Below, one piece after another: positions 1 to 10,890 of a stretch of DNA of 64,000 nucleotides; positions within the stretch are counted from its first letter, which is position 1; each line of letters begins with the position of its first letter. The stretch covers positions 19,158,001-19,222,000 of the forward strand of contig OZ059897.1 in assembly GCA_964057225.1 (NCBI GenBank). The letters run 5' to 3'. The translations under genes were made by a program, and so were the position numbers. A model generated the notes under the pieces. It was not told the origin of the DNA and did no database searches. It saw only the letters and a list, made by a program, of their open reading frames with translations. This stretch comes from Auanema rhodensis (lineage: Eukaryota > Nematoda > Chromadorea > Rhabditida > Rhabditidae).

Positions 1-108
1 ACACAGATCGACGCAGCTTAAAAATCCGCATCGAATGCACTATACTACATTGAGAAACACTTGATACAAAAATTAGTTATGATCGTTTGAAAAATGATGC
101 ATTAGTGT

Positions 109-136
109 ATGTTGAGTTTCCATGTACACTCAACAT
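109..136. repeat. 8-bp inverted repeat with 12-base loop, in nearly every monomer (first instance)
   Basis: ATGTTGAG (109-116) and CTCAACAT (129-136) are perfect reverse complements around a 12-base loop that contains TGTACA. Type-specific changes fall in the loop: CCATTTACA in some S2 copies and TTTTCATG in S8. The only arm changes I noticed are in two related monomers (61107 and 62160), where the left arm reads ATATTGAG. The array is so homogeneous that arm conservation alone does not prove selection. Confidence 0.88.
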
Positions 137-163
137 TGCTTCCAAAAACATTTTGACAAAAAT

Positions 164-175
164 TTTTTCGAAAAA
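164..175. repeat. Perfect 12-bp palindrome centred on CG, flanked by A/T runs (first instance)
   Basis: TTTTTCGAAAAA is a perfect palindrome inside a longer run of alternating A- and T-tracts (AAAAA, TTTTTT, CG, AAAAA, TTT). It occurs in all types except S2i (starts 353, 3516, 7731, 18618, 21077, 24238), where the G of CG is replaced and one A is added, destroying the dyad. A/T tracts of this kind often give intrinsic curvature, but I have not computed curvature. Confidence 0.88.
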
Positions 176-286
176 TTTCAAAATAATTCAGCAAAAAGTA
201 GATGTTTTTAGATTCCTTTTTTCAAGGCAAAGACGATGGACAATGTTATTCAACGAAAAAAATTAATTCTTCAGGGTGAAAATCGG

Positions 287-302
287 GTATATATGTGTGT
301 AC
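287..302. repeat. 16-bp alternating purine-pyrimidine tract of S1 monomers (first instance)
   Basis: In S1 copies the usual GAGGATATAAGTGTGAAC segment carries four substitutions, giving GTATATATGTGTGTAC. Purine and pyrimidine alternate strictly over 16 bases. It recurs in the 21 copies I typed as S1 (starts 1, 1056, 1759, 3164, 4219, 7379, 10891, 13349, 15456, 16510, 17213, 19321, 21780, 24941, 31611, 32665, 34070, 57244, 58298, 62160, 62512). Alternating TG/TA tracts can favour non-B DNA, but this one is short. Confidence 0.85.
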
Positions 303-326
303 TTATATCAGTTGATATCTCGGTGC

Positions 327-377
327 ATTTTTAAGCTAGCGCAAATCTGATAACACAGATCGACGCAGCTTAAAAAT
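327..377. repeat. 51-bp compound inverted repeat at every monomer boundary (first instance)
   Basis: Outer arms ATTTTTAAGCT (327-337) and AGCTTAAAAAT (367-377) are perfect reverse complements. After one unpaired A (338), GCG (339-341) pairs with CGC (364-366). A 3x3 mismatch follows (342-344 against 361-363). Then ATCTG (345-349) pairs with CAGAT (356-360) around a 6-base centre, ATAACA. That gives 19 paired positions per side. The structure recurs once per monomer. Some S8-following, S9 and other copies carry CTTGAAAAT, which converts one A-T pair of the outer arm into a mismatch. Known dyad-rich satellites can form cruciforms or bind dimeric proteins; a role here is inference. Confidence 0.9.
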
Positions 378-1693
378 CCGCATCGAATGCAGTATACTAC
401 ATTGAGAAACACTTGATACAAAAATTAGTTATGATCGTTTGAAAAATGATGCATTAGTGTATGTTGAGTTTCCATGTACACTCAACATTGCTTCCAAAAA
501 CATTTTGACAAAAATTTTTTCAAAAAAATTTCAAAATAATTCAGCAAAAAGTAGATGTTTTTAGATTCCATTTTTCAAGGCAAAGACGATGGACAATGTT
601 ATTCAACGAAAAAATTAATTCTTCAGGGTGAAAATCGAGGATATAAGTGTGAACTTATAAAAGTTGATATCTCGGTGCATTTTTAAGCTAGCGCAAATCT
701 GATAACACAGATCGACGCAGCTTAAAAATCCGCATCGAATGCACTATACTACATTGAGAAACGCTTGATACAAAAATTAGTTATAATCGTTTGAAAAATG
801 ATGCATTAGTGTATGTTGAGTTTCCATGTACACTCAACATTGCTTCCAAAAACATTTTGACAAAAATTTTTTCGAAAAATTTCAAAATAATTTAGCAAAA
901 AGTAGATGTTTTTAGATTCCTTTTTTCAAGGCAAAGACGATGGACAATGTTATTTAACGAAAAAATTAATTCTTCAGGGTGAAAATCGAGGATATAAGTG
1001 TAAACTTATATCAGTTGATATCTCGGTGCATTTTTAAGCTAGCGCAAATCTGATAACACAGATCGACGCAGCTTAAAAATCCGCATCGAATGCACTATAC
1101 TACATTGAGAAACACTTGATACAAAAATTAGTTATGATCGTTTGAAAAATGATGCATTAGTGTATGTTGAGTTTCCATGTACACTCAACATTGCTTCCAA
1201 AAACATTTTGACAAAAATTTTTTCGAAAAATTTCAAAATAATTTAGCAAAAAGTAGATGTTTTTAGATTCCTTTTTTCAAGGCAAAGACGATGGACAATG
1301 TTATTCAACGAAAAAAATTAATTCTTCAGGGTGAAAATCGGGTATATATGTGTGTACTTATATCAGTTGATATCTCGGTGCATTTTTAAGCTAGCGCAAA
1401 TCTGATAACACAGATCGACGCAGCTTAAAAATCCGCATCGAATGCACTATACTACATTGAGAAACACTTGATACAAAAATTAGTTATGATCGTTTGAAAA
1501 ATGATGCATTAGTGTATGTTGAGTTTCCATGTACACTCAACATTGCTTCCAAAAACATTTTGACAAAAATTTTTTCGAAAAATTTCAAAATAATTCAGCA
1601 AAAAGTAGATGTTTTTAGATTCCATTTTTCAAGGCAAAGACGATGGACAATGTTATTCAACGAAAAAATTATTTCTTCAGGGTGAAAATCGAG

Positions 1694-1715
1694 GATATAA
1701 GTGTGAACTTATATC
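1694..1715. repeat. 9-bp-arm hairpin near the 3' end of the monomer (example in the copy at 1408)
   Basis: GATATAAGT (1694-1702) and ACTTATATC (1707-1715) are perfect reverse complements around a GTGA loop. Copies ending in TATATCAG keep 9 bp. Copies ending in TATAAAAG (S3, S4 and many S2) keep 7 bp. S9 and a few others change the loop to GTAA. S1 copies replace the left arm with TATATATGT, leaving one internal mismatch. The left arm also contains TATAAG, which resembles a TATA box, but nothing else suggests a promoter. Confidence 0.85.
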
Positions 1716-3163
1716 AGTTGATATCTCGGTGCATTTTTAAGCTAGCGCAAATCTGATAACACAGATCGACGCAGCTTAAAAATCCGCATCGAATGCACTA
1801 TACTACATTGAGAAACGCTTAATACAAAAATTAGTTATGATCGTTTGAAAAATGATGCATTAGTGTATGTTGAGTTTCCATGTACACTCAACATTGCTTC
1901 CAAAAACATTTTGACAAAAATTTTTTCGAAAAATTTCAAAATAATTTAGCAAAAAGTAGATGTTTTTAGATTCCTTTTTTCAAGGCAAAGACGATGGACA
2001 ATGTTATTCAACGAAAAAAATTAATTCTTCAGGGTGAAAATCGGGTATATATGTGTGTACTTATATCAGTTGATATCTCGGTGCATTTTTAAGCTAGCGC
2101 AAATCTGATAACACAGATCGACGCAGCTTAAAAATCCGCATCGAATGCACTATACTACATTGAGAAACACTTGATACAAAAATTAGTTATGATCGTTTGA
2201 AAAATGATGCATTAGTGTATGTTGAGTTTCCATGTACACTCAACATTGCTTCCAAAAACATTTTGACAAAAATTTTTTCGAAAAATTTCAAAATAATTCA
2301 GCAAAAAGTAGATGTTTTTAGATTCCATTTTTCAAGGCAAAGACGATGGACAATGTTATTCAACGAAAAAATTAATTCTTCAGGGTGAAAATCGAGGATA
2401 TAAGTGTGAACTTATAAAAGTTGATATCTCGGTGCATTTTTAAGCTAGCGCAAATCTGATAACACAGATCGACGCAGCTTAAAAATCCGCATCGAATGCA
2501 CTATACTACATTGAGAAACGCTTGATACAAAAATTAGTTATAATCGTTTGAAAAATGATGCATTAGTGTATGTTGAGTTTCCATGTACACTCAACATTGC
2601 TTCCAAAAACATTTTGACAAAAATTTTTTCGAAAAATTTCAAAATAATTTAGCAAAAAGTAGATGTTTTTAGATTTCATTTTTCAAGGCAAAGACGATGG
2701 ACAATGTTATTCAACGAAAAAATTAATTCTTCAGGGTGAAAATCGAGGATATAAGTGTGAACTTATAAAAGTTGATATCTCGGTGCATTTTTAAGCTAGC
2801 GCAAATCTGATAACACAGATCGACGCAGCTTAAAAATCCGCATCGAATGCACTATACTACATTGAGAAACGCTTAATACAAAAATTAGTTATGATCGTTT
2901 GAAAAATGATGCATTAGTGTATGTTGAGTTTCCATGTACACTCAACATTGCTTCCAAAAACATTTTGACAAAAATTTTTTCGAAAAATTTCAAAATAATT
3001 TAGCAAAAAGTAGATGTTTTTAGATTTCATTTTTCAAGGCAAAGACGATGGACAATGTTATTCAACGAAAAAATTAATTCTTCAGGGTGAAAATCGAGGA
3101 TATAAGTGTGAACTTATAAAAGTTGATATCTCGGTGCATTTTTAAGCTAGCGCAAATCTGATA

Positions 3164-6100
3164 ACACAGATCGACGCAGCTTAAAAATCCGCATCGAATG
3201 CACTATACTAGATTAAGAAACGCTTGATACAAAAATTAGTTATGATCGTTTGAAAAATGATGCATTAGTGTATGTTGAGTTTCCATGTACACTCAACATT
3301 GCTTCCAAAAACATTTTGACAAAAATTTTTTCGAAAAATTTCAAAATAATTTAGCAAAAAGTAGATGTTTTTAGATTCCTTTTTTCAAGGCAAAGACGAT
3401 GGACAATGTTATTCAACGAAAAAAATTAATTCTTCAGGGTGAAAATCGGGTATATATGTGTGTACTTATATCAGTTGATATCTCGGTGCATTTTTAAGCT
3501 AGCGCAAATCTGATAACACAGATCGACGCAGCTTAAAAATCCGCATCGAATGCAGTATACTACATTGAGAAACACTTGATACAAAAATTAGTTATGATCG
3601 TTTGAAAAATGATGCATTAGTGTATGTTGAGTTTCCATGTACACTCAACATTGCTTCCAAAAACATTTTGACAAAAATTTTTTCAAAAAAATTTCAAAAT
3701 AATTCAGCAAAAAGTAGATGTTTTTAGATTCCATTTTTCAAGGCAAAGACGATGGACAATGTTATTCAACGAAAAAATTAATTCTTCAGGGTGAAAATCG
3801 AGGATATAAGTGTGAACTTATAAAAGTTGATATCTCGGTGCATTTTTAAGCTAGCGCAAATCTGATAACACAGATCGACGCAGCTTAAAAATCCGCATCG
3901 AATGCACTATACTACATTGAGAAACGCTTGATACAAAAATTAGTTATAATCGTTTGAAAAATGATGCATTAGTGTATGTTGAGTTTCCATGTACACTCAA
4001 CATTGCTTCCAAAAACATTTTGACAAAAATTTTTTCGAAAAATTTCAAAATAATTTAGCAAAAAGTAGATGTTTTTAGATTTCATTTTTCAAGGCAAAGA
4101 CGATGGACAATGTTATTCAACGAAAAAATTAATTCTTCAGGGTGAAAATCGAGGATATAAGTGTGAACTTATAAAAGTTGATATCTCGGTGCATTTTTAA
4201 GCTAGCGCAAATCTGATAACACAGATCGACGCAGCTTAAAAATCCGCATCGAATGCACTATACTACATTGAGAAACGCTTAATACAAAAATTAGTTATGA
4301 TCGTTTGAAAAATGATGCATTAGTGTATGTTGAGTTTCCATGTACACTCAACATTGCTTCCAAAAACATTTTGACAAAAATTTTTTCGAAAAATTTCAAA
4401 ATAATTTAGCAAAAAGTAGATGTTTTTAGATTCCTTTTTTCAAGGCAAAGACGATGGACAATGTTATTCAACGAAAAAAATTAATTCTTCAGGGTGAAAA
4501 TCGGGTATATATGTGTGTACTTATATCAGTTGATATCTCGGTGCATTTTTAAGCTAGCGCAAATCTGATAACACAGATCGACGCAGCTTAAAAATCCGCA
4601 TCGAATGCACTATACTACATTGAGAAACACTTGATACAAAAATTAGTTATGATCGTTTGAAAAATGATGCATTAGTGTATGTTGAGTTTCCATTTACACT
4701 CAACATTGCTTCCAAAAACATTTTGACAAAAATTTTTTCGAAAAATTTCAAAATAATTCAGCAAAAAGTAGATGTTTTTAGATTCCATTTTTCAAGGCAA
4801 AGACGATGGACAATGTTATTCAACGAAAAAATTAATTCTTCAGGGTGAAAATCGAGGATATAAGTGTGAACTTATAAAAGTTGATATCTCGGTGCATTTT
4901 TAAGCTAGCGCAAATCTGATAACACAGATCGACGCAGCTTAAAAATCCGCATCGAATGCACTATACTACATTGAGAAACGCTTGATACAAAAATTAGTTA
5001 TAATCGTTTGAAAAATGATGCATTAGTGTATGTTGAGTTTCCATGTACACTCAACATTGCTTCCAAAAACATTTTGACAAAAATTTTTTCGAAAAATTTC
5101 AAAATAATTTAGCAAAAAGTAGATGTTTTTAGATTTCATTTTTCAAGGCAAAGACGATGGACAATGTTATTCAACGAAAAAATTAATTCTTCAGGGTGAA
5201 AATCGAGGATATAAGTGTGAACTTATAAAAGTTGATATCTCGGTGCATTTTTAAGCTAGCGCAAATCTGATAACACAGATCGACGCAGCTTAAAAATCCG
5301 CATCGAATGCACTATACTACATTGAGAAACGCTTGATACAAAAATTAGTTCTGATGGTTTGAAAAATGATGCATTAGTGTATGTTGAGTTTCCATGTACA
5401 CTCAACATTGCTTCCAAAAACATTTTGACAAAAATTTTTTCGAAAAATTTCAGAATAATTTAGCAAAAAGTAGATGTTTTTAGATTCCATTTTTCAAGGC
5501 AAAGACGATGGACAATGTTATTCAACGAAAAAATTAATTCTTCAGGGTGAAAATCGAGGATATAAGTGTGAACTTATAAAAGTTGATATCTCGGTGCATT
5601 TTTAAGCTAGCGCAAATCTGATAACACAGATCGACGCAGCTTAAAAATCCGCATCGAATGCACTATACTACATTGAGAAACGCTTGATACAAAAATTAGT
5701 TATAATCGTTTGAAAAATGATGCATTAGTGTATGTTGAGTTTCCATGTACACTCAACATTGCTTCCAAAAACATTTTGACAAAAATTTTTTCGAAAAATT
5801 TCAAAATAATTTAGCAAAAAGTAGATGTTTTTAGATTTCATTTTTCAAGGCAAAGACGATGGACAATGTTATTCAACGAAAAAATTAATTCTTCAGGGTG
5901 AAAATCGAGGATATAAGTGTGAACTTATAAAAGTTGATATCTCGGTGCATTTTTAAGCTAGCGCAAATCTGATAACACAGATCGACGCAGCTTAAAAATC
6001 CGCATCGAATGCACTATACTACATTGAGAAACGCTTAATACAAAAATTAGTTATGATCGTTTGAAAAATGATGCATTAGTGTATGTTGAGTTTCCATGTA

Positions 6101-7378
6101 CACTCAACATTGCTTCCAAAAACATTTTGACAAAAATTTTTTCGAAAAATTTCAAAATAATTTAGCAAAAAGTAGATGTTTTTAGATTTCATTTTTCAAG
6201 GCAAAGACGATGGACAATGTTATTCAACGAAAAAATTAATTCTTCAGGGTGAATATCGAGGATATAAGTGTGAACTTATAAAAGTTGATATCTCGGTGCA
6301 TTTTTAAGCTAGCGCAAATCTGATAACACAGATCGACGCAGCTTAAAAATCCGCATCGAATGCACTATACTACATTGAGAAACGCTTGATACAAAAATTA
6401 GTTCTGATGGTTTGAAAAATGATGCATTAGTGTATGTTGAGTTTCCATGTACACTCAACATTGCTTCCAAAAACATTTTGACAAAAATTTTTTCGAAAAA
6501 TTTCAGAATAATTTAGCAAAAAGTAGATGTTTTTAGATTCCATTTTTCAAGGCAAAGACGATGGACAATGTTATTCAACGAAAAAATTAATTCTTCAGGG
6601 TGAAAATCGAGGATATAAGTGTGAACTTATATCAGTTGATATCTCGGTGCATTTTTAAGCTAGCGCAAATCTGATAACACAGATCGACGCAGCTTAAAAA
6701 TCCGCATCGAATGCACTATACTACATTGAGAAACGCTTAATACAAAAATTAGTTATGATCGTTTGAAAAATGATGCATTAGTGTATGTTGAGTTTCCATG
6801 TACACTCAACATTGCTTCCAAAAACATTTTGACAAAAATTTTTTCGAAAAATTTCAAAATTATTTAGCAAAAAGTAGATGTTTTTAGATTTCATTTTTCA
6901 AGGCAAAGACGATGGACAATGTTATTCAACGAAAAAATTATTTCTTCAGGGTGAAAATCGAGGATATAAGTGTGAACTTATAAAAGTTGATATCTCGGTG
7001 CATTTTTAAGCTAGCGCAAATCTGATAACACAGATCGACGCAGCTTAAAAATCCGCATCGAATGCACTATACTACATTGAGAAACGCTTAATACAAAAAT
7101 TAGTTATGATCGTTTGAAAAATGATGCATTAGTGTATGTTGAGTTTCCATGTACACTCAACATTGCTTCCAAAAACATTTTGACAAAAATTTTTTCGAAA
7201 AATTTCAAAATAATTTAGCAAAAAGTAGATGTTTTTAGATTTCATTTTTCAAGGCAAAGACGATGGACAATGTTATTCAACGAAAAAATTAATTCTTCAG
7301 GGTGAAAATCGAGGATATAAGTGTGAACTTATAAAAGTTGATATCTCGGTGCATTTTTAAGCTAGCGCAAATCTGATA
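3164..7378. repeat. Irregular S1-S5 segment, 12 monomers
   Basis: Starts and types: 3164 S1 (with CTAGATTAAG, a private change), 3516 S2i, 3868 S3, 4219 S1, 4571 S2 (CCATTT loop), 4922 S3, 5273 S5 with an S3-like TATAAAAG end, 5624 S3, 5975 S4, 6326 S5, 6677 S4, 7028 S4. The first three copies repeat the S1-S2i-S3 order and the CAGTATA variant of 1-1055, so the two stretches descend from one block 3163 bp (nine monomers) long. Confidence 0.83.
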
Positions 7379-10300
7379 ACACAGATCGACGCAGCTTAAA
7401 AATCCGCATCGAATGCACTATACTACATTAAGAAACGCTTGATACAAAAATTAGTTATGATCGTTTGAAAAATGATGCATTAGTGTATGTTGAGTTTCCA
7501 TGTACACTCAACATTGCTTCCAAAAACATTTTGACAAAAATTTTTTCGAAAAATTTCAAAATAATTTAGCAAAAAGTAGATGTTTTTAGATTCCTTTTTT
7601 CAAGGCAAAGACGATGGACAATGTTATTCAACGAAAAAAATTAATTCTTCAGGGTGAAAATCGGGTATATATGTGTGTACTTATATCAGTTGATATCTCG
7701 GTGCATTTTTAAGCTAGCGCAAATCTGATAACACAGATCGACGCAGCTTAAAAATCCGCATCGAATGCACTATACTACATTGAGAAACACTTGATACAAA
7801 AATTAGTTATGATCGTTTGAAAAATGATGCATTAGTGTATGTTGAGTTTCCATGTACACTCAACATTGCTTCCAAAAACATTTTGACAAAAATTTTTTCA
7901 AAAAAATTTCAAAATAATTCAGCAAAAAGTAGATGTTTTTAGATTCCATTTTTCAAGGCAAAAACGATGGACAATGTTATTCAACGAAAAAATTAATTCT
8001 TCAGGGTGAAAATCGAGGATATAAGTGTGAACTTATAAAAGTTGATATCTCGGTGCATTTTTAAGCTAGCGCAAATCTGATAACACAGATCGACGCAGCT
8101 TAAAAATCCGCATCGAATGCACTATACTACATTGAGAAACGCTTGATACAAAAATTAGTTATAATCGTTTGAAAAATGATGCATTAGTGTATGTTGAGTT
8201 TCCATGTACACTCAACATTGCTTCCAAAAACATTTTGACAAAAATTTTTTCGAAAAATTTCAAAATAATTTAGCAAAAAGTAGATGTTTTTAGATTTCAT
8301 TTTTCAAGGCAAAGACGATGGACAATGTTATTCAACGAAAAAATTAATTCTTCAGGGTGAAAATCGAGGATATAAGTGTGAACTTATAAAAGTTGATATC
8401 TCGGTGCATTTTTAAGCTAGCGCAAATCTGATAACACAGATCGACGCAGCTTAAAAATCCGCATCGAATGCACTATACTACATTGAGAAACGCTTAATAC
8501 AAAAATTAGTTATGATCGTTTGAAAAATGATGCATTAGTGTATGTTGAGTTTCCATGTACACTCAACATTGCTTCCAAAAACATTTTGACAAAAATTTTT
8601 TCGAAAAATTTCAAAATAATTTAGCAAAAAGTAGATGTTTTTAGATTTCATTTTTCAAGGCAAAGACGATGGACAATGTTATTCAACGAAAAAATTAATT
8701 CTTCAGGGTGAAAATCGAGGATATAAGTGTGAACTTATAAAAGTTGATATCTCGGTGCATTTTTAAGCTAGCGCAAATCTGATAACACAGATCGACGCAG
8801 CTTAAAAATCCGCATCGAATGCACTATACTACATTGAGAAACGCTTGATACAAAAATTAGTTCTGATGGTTTGAAAAATGAAGCATTAGTGTATGTTGAG
8901 TTTCCATGTACACTCAACATTGCTTCCAAAAACATTTTGACAAAAATTTTTTCGAAAAATTTCAGAATAATTTAGCAAAAAGTAGATGTTTTTAGATTCC
9001 ATTTTTCAAGGCAAAGACGATGGACAATGTTATTCAACGAAAAAATTAATTCTTCAGGGTGAAAATCGAGGATATAAGTGTGAACTTATATCAGTTGATA
9101 TCTCGGTGCATTTTTAAGCTAGCGCAAATCTGATAACACAGATCGACGCAGCTTAAAAATCCGGATCGAATGCACTATACTACATTGAGAAACGCTTGAT
9201 ACAAAAATTAGTTATAATCGTTTGAAAAATGATGCATTAGTGTATGTTGAGTTTCCATGTACACTCAACATTGCTTCCAAAAACATTTTGACAAAAATTT
9301 TTTCGAAAAATTTCAAAATAATTTAGCAAAAAGTAGATGTTTTTAGATTTCATTTTTCAAGGCAAAGACGATGGACAATGTTATTCAACGAAAAAATTAA
9401 TTCTTCAGGGTGAAAATCGAGGATATAAGTGTGAACTTATAAAAGTTGATATCTCGGTGCATTTTTAAGCTAGCGCAAATCTGATAACACAGATCGACGC
9501 AGCTTAAAAATCCGCATCGAATGCACTATACTACATTGAGAAACGCTTGATACAAAAATTAGTTCTGATGGTTTGAAAAATGATGCATTAGTGTATGTTG
9601 AGTTTCCATGTACACTCAACATTGCTTCCAAAAACATTTTGACAAAAATTTTTTCGAAAAATTTCAGAATAATTTAGCAAAAAGTAGATGTTTTTAGATT
9701 CCATTTTTCAAGGCAAAGACGATGGACAATGTTATTCAACGAAAAAATTAATTCTTCAGGGTGAAAATCGAGGATATAAGTGTGAACTTATATCAGTTGA
9801 TATCTCGGTGCATTTTTAAGCTAGCGCAAATCTGATAACACAGATCGACGCAGCTTAAAAATCCGCATCGAATGCACTATACTACATTGAGAAACACTTG
9901 ATACAAAAATTAGTTATGATCGTTTGAAAAATGATGCATTAGTGTATGTTGAGTTTCCATGTACACTCAACATTGCTTCCAAAAACATTTTGACAAAAAT
10001 TTTTTCGAAAAATTTCAAAATAATTTAGCAAAAAGTAGAAGTTTTTAGATTCCTTTTTTCAAGGCAAAGACGATGGACAATGTTATTCAACGAAAAAATT
10101 AATTCTTCAGGGTGAAAATCGAGGATATAAGTGTGAACTTATAAAAGTTGATATCTCGGTGCATTTTTAAGCTAGCGCAAATCTGATAACACAGATCGAC
10201 GCAGCTTAAAAATCCGCATCGAATGCACTATACTACATTGAGAAACGCTTAATACAAAAATTAGTTATGATCGTTTGAAAAATGATGCATTAGTGTATGT

Positions 10301-10890
10301 TGAGTTTCCATGTACACTCAACATTGCTTCCAAAAACATTTTGACAAAAATTTTTTCGAAAAATTTCAAAATAATTTAGCAAAAAGTAGATGTTTTTAGA
10401 TTTCATTTTTCAAGGCAAAGACGATGGACAATGTTATTCAACGAAAAAATTAATTCTTCAGGGTGAAAATCGAGGATATAAGTGTGAACTTATAAAAGTT
10501 GATATCTCGGTGCATTTTTAAGCTAGCGCAAATCTGATAACACAGATCGACGCAGCTTAAAAATCCGCATCGAATGCACTATACTACATTGAGAAACGCT
10601 TAATACAAAAATTAGTTATGATCGTTTGAAAAATGATGCATTAGTGTATGTTGAGTTTCCATGTACACTCAACATTGCTTCCAAAAACATTTTGACAAAA
10701 ATTTTTTCGAAAAATTTCAAAATAATTTAGCAAAAAGTAGATGTTTTTAGATTCCTTTTCTCAAGGCAAAGACGATGGACAATGTTATTTAACGAAAAAA
10801 TTAATTCTTCAGGGTGAAAATCGAGGATATAAGTGTGAACTTATATCAGTTGATATCTCGGTGCATTTTTAAGCTAGCGCAAATCTGATA
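7379..10890. repeat. Irregular segment ending in the first S7-like copies, 10 monomers
   Basis: Starts and types: 7379 S1, 7731 S2i, 8083 S3, 8434 S4, 8785 S5, 9136 S3 with GGATCG, 9487 S5, 9838 S7-like (ACTTGATAC 5' part, GTAGAAGTT tail), 10189 S4, 10540 S7b-like with CCTTTTCTC. The S3-S4-S5 trimer at 8083-9135 matches the trimer at 5624-6676, 2459 bp earlier. This is where the GTAGAAGTT variant first appears. Confidence 0.83.

Larger units (their letters stand above)
1..351. repeat. Monomer anatomy reference (first copy, an S1-type unit of 352 bp ending at 352)
   Basis: This copy sets the phase used throughout. Landmarks, in S10 coordinates (this copy is one base longer after the seven-A run): right half of the boundary dyad at +1 to +25; variable 5' module at about +25 to +90 (GCATCG or GGATCG, the GAGAAAC/TAAGAAAC/GAAGAAC site, GCTTAATAC/GCTTGATAC/ACTTGATAC, TTATGATCG/TTATAATCG/TTCTGATGG); nearly invariant middle at +95 to +168 with a hairpin at +109 to +136; TTCGAA-centred palindrome at +164 to +175; variable 3' module at +180 to +310; then GATATC, GCTAGC and the left half of the boundary dyad at +313 to +351. 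A- and T-runs of 4-6 bases are scattered along it. Confidence 0.95.
1..3163. repeat. Irregular S1/S2/S3 segment, 9 monomers
   Basis: Starts and types: 1 S1, 353 S2i, 705 S3-like with an S7b-like tail, 1056 S1, 1408 S2, 1759 S1, 2111 S2, 2462 S3, 2813 S4. The stretch 1056-2461 is two tandem S1-S2 dimers of 703 bp. The copy at 353 carries the rare CAGTATA variant, seen again only at 3516, nine monomers downstream. The copy at 705 carries a rare TATTTAACG, shared with the copy at 10540. Confidence 0.85.

Noticed and set aside
167-183. CENP-B-box-like sequence beginning TTCGAAAAATTTC
   Set aside because: It matches the TTCG and the central A of the box but lacks the essential CGGG end. It is explained by the TTTTTCGAAAAA palindrome.
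1-351. Monomer as an ancient duplication of a unit of about 175 bp
   Set aside because: The length is close to twice a nucleosome repeat, but the two halves show only short, inconsistent similarities such as TTCCAT 95 bases apart.
1494-1685. 63-codon open frame starting MKNDALVY, present in 18 S2 monomers
   Set aside because: The frame is open only because S2 has CAG where other copies have TAG; elsewhere it stops after about 34 codons. It has no conserved start context or codon signature, and it spans the A/T tracts and hairpins. It is a by-product of the repeat, not a gene.
1694-1702. TATAAG as a TATA-box promoter in each monomer
   Set aside because: It is explained as the arm of a hairpin. 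No initiator, transcript or coding region supports a promoter, and AT-rich sequence gives such matches by chance.
5351-5364. Hammerhead-ribozyme-like CTGATG followed by GAAA in S5 monomers
   Set aside because: The base after CTGATG is G rather than A, there is no stem II between the two motifs (only TTT), and I see no matching cleavage-site stems.
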